From positions 35,280,737 through 35,344,736 of the forward strand of contig OW386537.1 of the NCBI GenBank assembly GCA_936435175.1: a stretch of 64,000 nt of DNA. The letters are read 5' to 3'. The notes under the pieces are model-generated. The model worked only from the letters and a program-made list of their open reading frames with translations. It had not been told where the DNA came from and did not search any database. Made by a program: the position numbers and the translations under genes. The DNA comes from Glyphotaelius pellucidus (taxonomy: Eukaryota > Arthropoda > Insecta > Trichoptera > Limnephilidae). Positions 35,501 through 45,815 of the stretch are shown piece by piece (position 1 is the stretch's first letter; each line of letters begins with the position of its first letter).

Positions 35501-37822
35501 TAATATTTAATCATAATTTTTAAAATTATCCAGTTTCACATTAACATTCCGCTTGTCCAATGGCCGTTTAGTAACAATTCCTTTATCAAATAATAATTTC
35601 GCAGTTGATTTATCGACAAAAACAAAAATTTTTTAAAGACAAATATTTCCCTGTTGGGCAGACCTTCAGGCACACACATTCGACTTGCCCACTGTTATCT
35701 ATTGGCTTTAAGAAAACATTTGGGAAGGGATTGAACAATCGGTTTGACTTAAGGAAAGGATGATACAATGGTAGAACCATTTGACGCAGTGGCTTCAGCT
35801 GGTATTGGGCAAACCAGCTATATGTAGGATGTAGACGCCTTATCGACGAGTCGCTCATGCTTTAAAAAATGGCAATTGATTAATTAGATGGCCATTTCAG
35901 TAGATCGGGAGATTCGGGAATACTGTACCCCAGTACCATTGCGGATTAATCGTGTACACTCTCCAACTACAAGGGATTAGTTTTAGGATCGCCATTACTA
36001 TCCCTTTTTCTTCCTTGGGAAGGACTAGTAAGGACAATCATCTAAACCGGTGATTCCCAAAGTGGTCTAGGTGGACGCCTAGGGGTCCACGGGAGACCCG
36101 ATGGAGGTCCATGTTGGCACGATAAAGAAATGGGGGTCCACAAGTTGTAAGTGGGGGCCACAAACTAGTTTCGATTGGGACCCATCCCGTGCCCTATATC
36201 CATATCCCATCCCACCCCCCGTCTCTTTTCCCATTACGCCTACTCCATAACTGGCGTACAGCGCACGTTGTTGTGCTGGTTATGCATGAGATCTTAAAAC
36301 CCCCAGCTAGGAAAGGGGGGGTGAATGAGATATGGGTGTACTGTACTGGGATGGGAATATACCTGTTCCCATTACGTCTCCTCCGTCGTGGCAAATATAA
36401 TAATCTCGAATACTGGTCCATTTTGCCCCCATTTGAAAAAGTCGTAGATCCGGTACTGCTCCGTTGTGACAGACCACACCTCGCCTTCAATATTCAGTAC
36501 CATGTCGAGTTTTGGGAATGTGGTAGAAATGTACCAGCAGGGGGTCCACCATGACCGGTAAAATTTTTAAAGTGGTCTACGAGGAAAAAAGTTTGGGAAC
36601 CTCTGATCTAAACCATAGGTTCTCAACGTGGTTCTCATATAAACCATAGGGTCCCCTTGTGGGCGTTATAAATAACACTCTCATTTCAGACTTCAGGGGG
36701 GGCGGTAGAAAACCCAAAGAAAATTAGGGAGCGTTGAGATGGAACAGTGAGGGAATGGGCAGGTAAAAAAAAAAATGGTTTAAAAAAGGCAAAAAACACG
36801 CCAATCACGTACTAACGTGTATTATTATTATTGATTATTGACACTATATAATGAATACAAGAAGGAAGGAGATAGCAACCCGGTACTTAAAATACAAAAG
36901 AATTGCTTTTTTAACTTCCTAAACAAAAAGGTATAATAAATAAATATTGGTATAATATATACAAATAACGAAGATATAATCCACAACAGTTGAACCCCCC
37001 CCCCTTCCCAAATAAAAAAAATTGGGGGGCACTAGAAAAAATAAAATTTTCAAAGTGGGCGGTGAGCAAAATAAGGTTGAGAATCCATGATCTAAACTTT
37101 TCCAATATTTCATAATTATTCAGCACGTGCCATTGTTTCGGTTAGCATTCTTTATTTTTGTTTTGTTATAGAAAGTAGTATTTTAGTTCAAGCAAATGGA
37201 AACTTGATTTAGCATTTAATGTGACACACAACCAAAATCCATTAATTATTAAAATATCATAGATTAAGTAAAAAAAAAAACCCTAACTAAGAACCCAAGA
37301 ACCTATTTTGTGTTAAATAAAATCCAGATTCCTTAGTTCGGGTTTATTTATTTTTATTAAATCTATGATATAAAATAAATATTATCTATTACTATAATCA
37401 CGGATGAAATAAAAAAAATATGCCCAAACAAAGAATCTCATAACCTATTTTAAATTAAACAAAAACTAGGTTCTTTGTTTAGGTTTATTTTTTCATTTAA
37501 TCTATCATGTATAATACAAAATAGGTTCTTAGTTTGGGTTTATTTAAAAAAAATTAATCTATGAATCAACACCCAAGAAATAACTATGTCATATATACAC
37601 TGCAGAAATCTTCTTTTTTATTTTTGTCCTGAAAAATAAAATTTAAAGTACTTGTAATATTTTTTCTAGGTTATAGAGCATCGGTACCACTCCAGAGATG
37701 GGACGAGTCCATTTGTAGAGAAGAAGAAAATGACATCTCCGTACGTGTCTCCCTATTCGTCTCCCAATACTAGCAGCTACTCTTCACCGTTATTGAGCCC
37801 AAAATTCTATCATATGGACTAA
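29530..37822 (+). CDS. RABL3: Rab-like protein 3 (RABL3) small GTPase, 6 exons, 246 aa
   Basis: Atypical Rab-like GTPase that, in vertebrates, modulates RAS prenylation and lymphoid development. Exons: 29530-29575, 29832-30041, 30712-30854, 32924-33057, 33974-34028, 37670-37822; all GT-AG, phases consistent. P-loop GDSGVGKT spans residues 13-20 and is split by intron 1. G3 is ELWDVGG, and G4 is GTKWD at the start of exon 4. The SSAVKLTRFFDKVIEHRY segment bridges exons 5-6 and is diagnostic of RABL3. The C-terminus (PKFYHMD) has no prenylation cysteine, as in other RABL3 proteins. An ATG four bases earlier (29525) is followed at once by TGA, so 29530 is the start. Introns 3-5 are packed with transposons. 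Confidence 0.95.
30330..30545. repeat. Half-copy of the TTAA hairpin family
   Basis: One arm only of the hairpin elements found further on: CTACTCTTTCACGCTAG, GAATATGAATAAATAGTTTTG and TTTCAAGAAAGGC occur in the same order. It lies in RABL3 intron 2. Confidence 0.6.
30997..31432. mobile_element. 436-bp hairpin (fold-back) element flanked by TTAA
   Basis: Two arms of about 200 bases are near-perfect inverted copies around a short centre (about 31200-31228). Outer ends read GGTTAAACGCAACGTACGTT on both strands. TTAA flanks both sides (30993-30996 and 31433-31436). It is non-coding. TTAA target use recalls piggyBac, but the end sequence is not a standard piggyBac terminus. In RABL3 intron 3. 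Confidence 0.85.
31506..31946. mobile_element. Hairpin element, hybrid copy
   Basis: The right arm ends GTACGTTGCGTTTAACC followed by TTAA (31947-31950), like the copy at 30997. The left arm instead starts GAATTCATATTCTACTC and carries ATAGATGGCGCGCG, like the copy at 31964. The internal stem (CAAATCTTTCAAGA region) is intact. This suggests recombination between two subfamilies. Confidence 0.7.
31964..32262. mobile_element. Hairpin element, internally deleted copy
   Basis: Outer ends AAAAGAATTCATA and TATGAATTCTTTT are mirrored, as are ATAGATGGCGCGTG and CACGCGCCATCTAT. The inner part of the right arm is missing. Third member of the cluster in RABL3 intron 3. Confidence 0.7.
32270..32590. 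mobile_element. Hairpin element, degenerate copy
   Basis: Starts ATAGATGGCGCAAG and keeps CAAATCTTTCAAGAAAAGC and its mirrored GCTTTTCTGGAAATATTTG, with the loop near 32440-32470. The distal right arm is decayed. Fourth member of the cluster. Confidence 0.6.
33136..33488 (+). mobile_element. Helitron-like non-autonomous element, copy 1
   Basis: Begins with TATATAAAATTGTCGTGTCA and ends AACGTTTGCCGGGTCAGCTA, the look of Helentron/Helitron-type elements common in insects. Contains CTCCGAAACGGCTGGACC. No coding region. The next copy follows directly. In RABL3 intron 4. Confidence 0.6.
33491..33863 (+). mobile_element. Helitron-like non-autonomous element, copy 2
   Basis: Same beginning (TATATAAAATTCTCGTGTCA) and end (GTTTGCCGGGTCAGCTA) as the copy immediately upstream, with moderate divergence inside. 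Direct tandem arrangement. Confidence 0.6.
34045..35228 (+). mobile_element. 5'-truncated LINE with broken reverse transcriptase (CR1/Jockey-like)
   Basis: The plus strand encodes, with frameshifts, QTVALDISKTFDLV, WIADFLRERSIQM, VPQGSVRFPTLFMLHINDLL and CYTDDST (catalytic Y-x-D-D box), later YKSQVRPTVEFGSHLW, ARRWNDLPAFVFPP and a C-terminal end with stop near 35164. A 3' hairpin (CCCTGAGGGAAATAATTTTC with TTCAGGG) and A-run at about 35222-35228 finish it. 3' fragments occur at 7560, 43204, 48430 and 53430. It lies in RABL3 intron 5 in the sense orientation. Confidence 0.85.
36048..36605. mobile_element. 558-bp hAT MITE A with 8-bp duplication ATCTAAAC
   Basis: Left end CGGTGATTCCCAAAGTGG; right end, mirrored, CAGAGGTTCCCAAACT. 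ATCTAAAC is at 36040-36047 and again at 36606-36613; T at position 2 and A at position 7 fit the hAT target consensus. Non-coding. The second copy of the target doubles as the left target of element B. Confidence 0.88.
36614..37089. mobile_element. 476-bp hAT MITE B sharing the ATCTAAAC target with element A
   Basis: Left end CATAGGTTCTCAACGTGG and mirrored right end CATGGATTCTCAACCTTA. It is flanked by ATCTAAAC at 36606-36613 and 37090-37097. The interior differs from element A. GTGGGCGTTATAA near the left and GGGCGGTGAGC near the right are subterminal. Non-coding. Confidence 0.88.
37257..37564. repeat. Multi-hairpin MITE in RABL3 intron 5
   Basis: The ends TCATAGATTAA and TTAATCTATGA are inverted. 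Between them, GAACC-AAGAACCTATTTTG is answered by three mirrored arms (AGATTCCTTAGTTCGGGTTT near 37330, AGGTTCTTTGTTTAGG near 37468 and AGGTTCTTAGTTTGGG near 37524). It looks like an inverted-repeat element that has duplicated its arms internally. Confidence 0.65.
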
Positions 37823-38061
37823 TTCTATAAGTTTGAAATTTAAGGTTTGAAGATCACAGACAACTCCGATGGTTTACAATCAGTCGTCCTTATTCTTTAA
37901 AATGTTTGCTAAAAAATTATGTTAAATTCTTAAGTGGAGACTGATAAGTACTTCCATGCATTTCCAATAATTACTCCATTTTATATGTGTGATATCGAAT
38001 GAAATTATGACAGACACATCCAACCGTGAAAACCTTTGAAGTTATATTACACATACGAGTC

Positions 38062-38067
38062 AATAAA
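38062..38067 (+). terminator. Poly(A) signal of RABL3
   Basis: AATAAA 240 bases after the RABL3 stop; the pogo-like element begins 43 bases later. Other weaker candidates were not seen between. Confidence 0.5.
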
Positions 38068-38109
38068 GTACATATTCCGGTTAAACTTTTCACTGCATGG
38101 CCTGATGTA

Positions 38110-39030
38110 CAGTGAAACCTACGCAATATAAGGTTACAAAAGAAGTTTTATTTTTTGGTCTTTTGAAAAATTAAATCAAAACTGGCCCAATTTTTCCCTC
38201 ACTTTTTCATACAAAACTTAATTTTGGATTTGAGGTCAAAATACCCAATCAAACTGAATAATTCTTTTTCAATAAAAAGGTACAGCAAATATCTAGTATG
38301 GACATGTGCAACATAATTTATTTACATTTTAAATTATAAATTATAGACCACTAAAGAAATCTTTTTTCATTATTTTAGTGGCAACTTTGTAATTTTTTTG
38401 TGAATTAATATTTGTTGAAAAAATAATTTTGCCCAATCCACCCTTTAAATATGATGAAATATAAAAAAAATAAAGCATCATAAAAAAGGCCTTTTTTGGG
38501 TCAAATTTTTAAATTTATGTAAGACAAATTTGTGTTATAACATAAATCGGTCATTTGTAATATGAATTTAAGCCCATCAAAATGCTTTCTAATAATTGAA
38601 AAAAAAAAATTATATTTTTACATTTTTTTAATAACATTAATTTATCATTACATTTTTTTAATAAATAGAGTAAATTTGTATTTATTCATCATTACATTAT
38701 TTTAATAAATAGAGTAAATTTGTATTTATTCAATAAATAACACTATCTCACAAATAATTGCCAAAGTTGCCTCTAAAATCTTAAAAAATTGAATTCTTTA
38801 ATGGCCTGTAATTTATAATTTAAAACATAAATACATAAAGTAGCATATATCCACACTAGATATTTAATTTACCTTTTGATTAACAAAATAATTTTTCAGT
38901 TTGGTTTGGTATTTTCGCCTCAAATCTAAAATTAAGTAAATCATGAAAAGGGGTGCTCAGCCGTTCACCTTAAGGTTTTCCCACTTACAAAGTTTTTCCG
39001 GTAATTTGGAAAACCTATAGAGCTTCACTG
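38110..39030. mobile_element. 921-bp pogo/Tigger-like non-autonomous element
   Basis: Ends CAGTGAAACCTACGC and, mirrored, CAGTGAAGCTCTATAGG, flanked by TA (38108-38109 and 39031-39032). Inverted repeats extend inward, for example TTTGGATTTGAGGTCAAAATACC near 38225 against its mirror near 38905 (shared core GATTTGAGG and AAAATACC). A direct repeat of about 52 bp (TAATAAATAGAGTAAATTTG) is at 38640-38740. No transposase. A partial relative is at 50950-51185. Confidence 0.8.
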
Positions 39031-39894
39031 TACATTCATAAAGTAATGTGTGTGCGTGGCACACTTTTCCAACATCATACATTTTCTTTTAAAATGATAG
39101 CTTAGAGACTTGTTTGTTTTGAACATTATATGAATTGCAAACTGGCGTATTTATGGTTTTAATTTTCAGCCTGTTTTCACATGTAGGGATGATGTCACCT
39201 CCACGTGGAGCATTTTTTCATCTCATTTTGCCAAACAATACAATAATACTTTTTAAAACAGTAATTAAACATGTCTAAAAATGCCACCTTAAGAAGGTAT
39301 TTAAAAATGCTGTGTACTATTTATAAATATAAGTGAGCTGTACTGAGGGCCTTAATAATAAACGTGTTTTAAATTTTACACAAATGATAAATAATCATTA
39401 ACCTGTTGAACATTCAATGTTATTTCGAAAAAATGCCTGCAAATTTCATTGAAAATTCTTTTAAAATAATTCAGAGTAGCTACAATAATCAAATAGTACC
39501 TAGGTCGTAAATTGATATTGGCGCAAGCAATTCTGATCTTGTTTTTCATACAGTTTCTTTATATACAAGGATTAAAATCGCATTTAAAAAAAAAAAACAA
39601 ACATTTTTTTGGGCCCGCTGGCGTGCTCGCGACAGATGAGAGTTGTGGAAATCAGTTGTGCAAATTTATTAAACGTGTTTATTAGTAAGGGTGTCATAAT
39701 ATAAATGTGGGCTTGACCTGCTTCACCATATCGCCCGCCATACAGACTAGCTTAAATGTAATATTGTATCTACTATCTGTTATTTATTTAAATTTTCTTG
39801 GATTTTATGTAAATTTTTTAAAAATAAATGTATTTCTACAGATTTTATATTTTCAAATATTTATTTTATTTTAAAAACGATTTATTGACTAATA

Positions 39895-39990
39895 ATAATA
39901 ATAATGTTTTTATTCCAGGATATGGGGAGCATATTGCAATCCCACACGTCTCATACATATTTACACAACAGATGTTTTAAATAAAGAACT
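39895..39990 (-). mobile_element. LINE 3' tail fragment
   Basis: (AATAAT)n, TTTTTATTCCAGGATATGGGG, GCAATCCCACACG: minus-strand copy of the tail also seen at 16945, 17525 and 42140. No coding portion. Confidence 0.5.
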
Positions 39991-40639
39991 AAGTAGGTAC
40001 ATAGAATAGAAAAAAACAAAATAATATATAAAAATTATTAAAAAAAACAAGTAAATAATCAATCCTATGTAGGGCTTGGTCTGGGGTGAGCTCAGGCCCA
40101 GTTAAAATTACAAAAAAATAGGACTTAGCGTAACGAAGTCCTATTTTTTGAATTTTTTCAATATTGTGGACCTGTGTTTGGAAAAAGAATTGTCATTGAG
40201 ATAGTGATATTTCTTTAGAAAAATTGTATAATTCCTAATTTGATATATTAAAAAAATGTTACTAAACCACTTGAGCGATTGGGATTGCTTTATTTCTGGA
40301 TATTCGGTTTTCGATTCGGTTATTTGATTAAATATGAGTACATAAATATCATACCTTCAATTATTAATTTGTGAACATATGAACTGCTTCCTGCGGTAAG
40401 TCAATGGATTTCTCCGTTTATCCTTTTTTTTTGATTTTACGGATTCTTTCGTAATCCTCTAACTAGTTGGGGCTTATAACAATACCCTTTCATGTTTTTA
40501 ACTAACTAGTACTACGGCTCATTTGGCCTTTTTACTATCCCTTCTGAAGGTTACACCGTTTATCCTATTGATTAAAGAATAACAGAGGAAGTCTAATAAT
40601 ATATAGAGGTAAAACAAATATATAACTTGCATAAAAAAA

Positions 40640-41250
40640 AAAATTCTCAGAAAAACAAAATATCCTGGAGGCTCAAAAATTTCAAGCTTCACTTTACAAA
40701 ATCTAAAAGATAATATTTTTACAAAAATTTCCCAACCCATTTTCTGAGCAAATTATTTTCCATTTGTCCCGGAAGAATTGTTTGGAGAAAAATTTCCCAG
40801 GATAGAAAAACATTCAAACTTCAAATCATATAAAAAATGTGTAAAAAAAATTTCCACCATTTTTCCTATTTTCCCAGAGTAAATTTTTCATTAAAATAAC
40901 ATTTTTCGGTATCAAAAATTTCCCATTGTGCATGATTCCGTACTTCAAATAACAAAATCATAATGGTAAGCCTAAATGTTTTTATAAAAAAAATTTCCCA
41001 TTTTTCCGGGAGAATTTTTTTCAGAAAAACAAAAAGTTCCCAATTTCACATAAATCAAAAAGATAAACGTCTTTTTTTACTTAAAAAAAGAAAATAAATC
41101 CCGACATACCAATTTCCGATTTTCTTGAATGAAATTTTTTCAGAAAAGAAAAAAATTCCTCTTTCCAAAATTACCCTTCATGAAACTTTTCAAAAATTTT
41201 AAATAACAAAGTTAAATAAATGTCTTGTCAAAAATTACGTTTTCCAATCT
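40640..41250. repeat. Degenerate tandem array, unit about 130 bp
   Basis: A unit containing TTTCCCATTTTTCCGGGAG, TTCAGAAAAACAAAA, TTCAAAT-ATAAAA and ATGTTTTTATAAAAAAAATT recurs with divergence four or five times. It is strongly A/T-biased between short GGGA and CCC islands. Non-coding. Confidence 0.55.
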
Positions 41251-41762
41251 ATAAATATATTTATGAAAATCAAAATGTGCTTGCTTGGGGGGAGGCGGGG
41301 CACATTACGGGGCACATTGTTACATCATCGAAAAATCACACCGGAACGAATTTTTGCGCTCATGTCTATGGTGGACATGCGTGAACTAACCGACCAAAGT
41401 GTCCCACATGTGTCCCACAAAACGTCAACGAAAACGCATGTTCCAAGAAATTCTGATAAATAAATTTGAATTTCGCATGTGCAAAGTGTAGTCTGTCAAA
41501 TAAGAGTAGAAAATATTAAAAATGGAATTACAAAATTTGTAGGCTGGCAATACCTATTAAATTGTCAAATATTCTTTTTAAAGTGCAATGACACTGAATA
41601 TACAGAACACAGTAAACCACATTTAAAAAAACATTTTTTTTTCTTAAAGAAAAAAAATGAATATCGAAGAAGCACTGTTGAAGGTACCTACTTAATGACA
41701 TTAATTTGATTAAATGGTGTTTTACAAATTGATTTGCTTCCATTTAATTGAATATAAATTTA

Positions 41763-41986
41763 GGGGGTAGAGAAGTGTGACAAGGGGTATGGGGGGGTCA
41801 TCAGCTCTGTTACGTCACATGTAAAAATCTAAATTATTAAAAAGCAAAAAAAAATTGGATGTAAAATTGCAAAATATGTGACGTCTCACTGGGGGGAGGG
41901 GGTCCCGCAAATGTGACGATGTGTGACAGGGACGGGGGGGGGTCATAAATCATGAAATTCGTGTGACGTAATTTGTGGATGGCCCC
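41763..41986. mobile_element. G-rich Harbinger-like MITE, right end
   Basis: Ends TGTGGATGGCCCC followed by TAA (41987-41989). Internal AGAGAAGTGTGACAAGGGG, GTCATCAGCT and ATATGTGACGTC are shared with the element starting near 62779. The left terminus is missing here. Confidence 0.6.
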
Positions 41987-43151
41987 TAATGGTGAGTTTA
42001 GTTACACTACTTTTAGATCTGAATGAGATATATTCAGATCTAAAATTAGAGACATGATGTAACGGCAACGCAGTTACTTAAGCTAATATTAAATAAATGT
42101 GACCAATTTCTAAAGCGTGCTTTATATTTTATTATTATTTTTTTTAATCGTTTATTCCAGATCTCAGAGAGGGTAGTGCAGTCCCACGAGTTCCATATTA
42201 TACATATATAATTTAACAAGTAAAAATAAAAAAAATATTGCAAGATGAAAAGAATAAAAAAAATATATGGTAAAAGAAAATAATAATACGTAAATGAAAG
42301 AAAAGAATTTGAAAAAAGTTAACTTTTTGTTAATCTAGGTCATCATGAAGTGGCTCCATCGTTTGTAAATGGGACCCAGCCAAAAGTGGAATGCTGCCAT
42401 CACAAGACTGTTTATGTTCTTCATTACGTTTTAACACAAAATTGCAAAGGTATAATTATAATATACCTAAGTGCAATTCTAATTTTGAGATCAGTTGGTA
42501 TCTATATTGTAATGAAGAAATATTTTTTTCACTTTAATGCCTTTTTAATTTTTTTATAAAAATGAAGATTACACATCTTTCGATTAACACCATGATTTTA
42601 GTATTGCCATTTGAACAACAATGACGCTGTCCTATATTTTTCACTCTTATTTGACAAACTGTAGATGCTTTGTTTCTCAGGGAGGAGCACATTCACTTTT
42701 AACCCTCACCTAATATATTAATTTATTTAGTTCTAGATACATTTTAAAATTGTTAGAAACTACAAGAAAACCACGCAGAGGGAAAATTTCGCAGGAAAAT
42801 TTAAAAAGTCTTTAGCAATAGAATTCAAGAAGAAGAAGACAATATCTAAGAAGCTTACAAATAAAAAAAAATAAGGCAGACTGTTCTTCTTTGGACTCAA
42901 AAAACGCGACACGGTATCTATTATATTTTAGTTTTTTCTTGGTTTGTAACAATGTACCCCCGCCGTGTTACAACTTGCCTCCCTCCCGAGGGACACGTTG
43001 AAACAATTTTTTTATGTTTAATTTTATTATTTTATATTTTTTGTGACCTACATTTTTATTGACAAAAATGTTATGTTGTTGATAAAATGTGCACAATTTA
43101 AAATTTTTTTTCTTTGGTTTTGGTGAATTAAACGGTCATATGAGTTTTGAG

Positions 43152-43690
43152 GTGATCGGACAACTCGGAATGAAACCAACTCAGAACCATCTCAGATAAG
43201 TATTTTTTTTTTTTTACATGAGTTCCACACAGGAGGCTCTGAAGAAAATAATTTCCCTCAGGGCCTATGTCATCCTTGGGGATGCTGTGCGGAGGGTTTT
43301 TTTTTTAAGGAAAAGGGGGAAAGGAGAGTTCTGGGAAGGATAAGGGTTTAAGGGTGGATAGGAATCTGGGGTTCAGTGTGTCCTGGTCATCCGCCTCCAA
43401 GACCTAGACAAACCTCACCCCATGAACCCGGGTACCCCTGCTAAATCACCAAACACAGCGAACCACTTGGGGTGACCTATGGCAGAGGTGTTGGTTATCC
43501 ACTAAAGGTTCCCGGCGGCGGTACCCATTCCCGCCTCCCAAATCTAAGTCATTTAGAGTGATAAAAAAAATTATATAAAAATTGGTTAAATAGGTTATCG
43601 GCTAATTTAAAATTATATTTTTCATAGCTTTTAATGACTTTCAAGGAGGTGTTGAGTTGACTTTGAATGTTTGAAACTTTCAAAATACCT
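43152..43690. mobile_element. About 190-bp fold-back element split by a LINE tail
   Basis: The outer parts (43152-43203 and about 43556-43690) match the fold-back units at 60437-60620 and 63805-63994: ATCGGACAACTCGGAATGAA at one end, TTTCATAGCTTTTAATGACT and GGTGTTGAGTTGACTTT at the other. The interior 43204-43555 is a LINE 3' fragment in minus orientation (poly-T at the start, CACACAGGAGGC, CAGGGCCTATGTCATCC). Confidence 0.7.
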
Positions 43691-44106
43691 TCTCTCCACC
43701 CCGCGAAAGTTTCTGGATTATTACAACCACATGACAATAAACCAAACCCTGCGCCTGCAGGGCCTAGCAGCAACCTGCGTAAGCGGGTTTTTAATTATTA
43801 TTATGCTACACAGGCATTCAACGGTAGGAACTAAAAGGGATTCTACTATTATTCTGAATTTAAATCATTTTTTAGAATGCACATTGGATGACAGACAAAA
43901 TTGACATCGGCCGAATTTAAAACTAACTGATAAGTCAGATAAAAAAGTGGGATTGTAATGTAATTATATATTTTTAAAATTAATCTAAATTTATTGTTTA
44001 TTATGCATAAATTATTGATGGGATGACGAGATTGTCTGCGAGAATAAAATATGATAAAATGTAAAATATTTTATGAAATGGCAGCAATCTAAAAAGATGT
44101 TACAAA

Positions 44107-45815
44107 ATGGCATTATCTTTTTTACTGGCAGCCAAACAAATTGGCAAGTATAACAGGCAATTGAAACAAGTTGTAAAATTTAATAAAAATAATTACAAAC
44201 CAAGTGTAAACACCAAAATATCTAATAATTTATTACATCCCCATCAAACAACTAATGATTTAGTACAACTTCATGAAACTGCCAAAAAGATTATCCAACC
44301 CAAAGAAGCCGCCAGTAATTTTGTAAACCATGAAACTGTTAATAATTTACCTCGTTTACCAGAATTTCTCGCGAGACAAGAAATTTATTGCGTAGAAATA
44401 TTTGTGAAGAAGCGCCGTTTTCATACCGCCGCCTCTGAAAGAAAATACTCAACTGAAAATGGATCTCAACGGGAAATTCCCCGATTACCGAGAATTTTTT
44501 ACATGCAAAATCCTTTCACGTGGATCATCAACAAGTTTGACATGAAAATTCTCGAGAAAGCGTGGGATCCTACGTTTTGCCAAACTGAATTTATAAGGGG
44601 CACTAAACAAGTTAGTATATATTATTTACTATCAACAGTTTTTATTATTACTTTTTACCTAGCTGTTATTTCTTACAACAAATTTTTGCAATGATTTAAT
44701 AATATAAAATATGTATTGTCCATTTTATGTTCATGTTTTTCCCACAATTTTCAAAACTCTTTTCAAAATATTTTTTTTCATTATAATATTGAACAAACAA
44801 TAATGTATGGCGTGTCAAAGTTTTCTGGCTCATGACAAGAATGGCGTTGCTCTCTTAAAATAGTTGCGTTCGTTAGAAATTCCAGAAAGAAAAAGTTGTG
44901 CAAATTTCATGATACCACGGCTCACCATCTTCAACAGTTTTGTTGCTTCTGTATCTGAGTTCGAATAACATAAAATTAAATATTTCGTCTTACGCTGCTC
45001 TCTCCTATCGGAGGTTGACTATCATCAAACAGGTTTCGTATTGAAGAACGTGGCGTCTTCCTTGACCATATAAATATGTATGTCTTCGTTGGGTAGGTAT
45101 TTATATTTGATGTGTTTCTTCACGATGTGAACAATTTATTGGAGTATCCTTTTTTTTACAATTTCCTTCATCATTTTTGGCCATTTGTAGATGGTATAAA
45201 TGAACTAAATGAACATTTTTCATTAACAGGCCGTGTCCACCGTGATGCAGCTTGTAACAGAGGGTAACAATGATGACCTCCGAGGTCTGCTGACGAAGGC
45301 CGCCCAGGCCACCCTCCGGGAAGACCTGCTGCAGCCGGGAGTGGAGGGGGTGCGCAGGATGTTGGCAATCCAACCATCCGACATCAAGGTGGCTGCCCCC
45401 AGGAGGGTGCGCTTTCTCAAGTTTGAGGGTAGGTCCACGTGTAATGGAATCCTACAAATTCCATTTAAAAGTTTAATGCTGATGATTTCATCGTAAACTT
45501 TCTTTTGAAAAACACATTTCTTCCAACTTTTCTCATAAACAATGTGACAGAGCACAATGAAGCTCTGAGCAGCAACAAAATCTGTCATTGATTTTTTTTG
45601 CTTAGTTATTCCATAACTCAATCTTTTCAGACAGAAAATTCTGTGACGTGGACATGATGTTTGTGGCGTTGAAGTGGGTGTCTCCGGATGGGTTGGACGG
45701 ACTGATCTATTTGGAACTATTTGCCAGCTTTCGGCGCGAGTACACCCAGTACTCTATACCGGAGTGGACCATTGCCTACTTCAAAATCATTAAGATTAAT
45801 GTTCTCGATCGATGA
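44107..45815 (+). CDS. MAIP1: m-AAA protease-interacting protein 1-like (MAIP1), 3 exons, 295 aa
   Basis: Mitochondrial matrix protein that, in mammals, binds AFG3L2 and assists sorting of the EMRE subunit of the calcium uniporter. Exons: 44107-44610, 45230-45428, 45631-45815; GT-AG and phases fit. The N-terminal about 120 residues are basic and poorly conserved, as expected for a targeting region. Conserved core: QNPFTWIINKFD and WDPTFCQTEFIRGTKQ (end exon 1), a helical segment AVSTVMQLV, then RKFCDVDMMFVALKW, LFASFRREYTQ and PEWTIAYF. These align in order with vertebrate MAIP1 (TIM44-like fold), and the total length agrees. Ends at TGA 45813-45815. The glucanase lies tail to tail downstream. 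Confidence 0.85.

Larger units (their letters stand above)
39031..44106. other. Intergenic region between RABL3 and MAIP1
   Basis: No gene recognised. Contains a LINE tail (39895-39990), a degenerate about 130-bp repeat array (40640-41250), a G-rich MITE end (41763-41986), another LINE tail (42140-42215), and a fold-back element split by a LINE (43152-43690). The remainder is AT-rich without recognisable signal. Confidence 0.5.

Noticed and set aside
36189..36554. Open frames of 121 and 98 codons on opposite strands
   Set aside because: Both lie wholly inside hAT MITE A, overlap each other and have no recognisable protein features.
45171..45621. Minus-strand frames of 68-132 codons over MAIP1 exon 2
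   Set aside because: Antisense shadows of the real exon, which has proper splice sites and family motifs on the plus strand.
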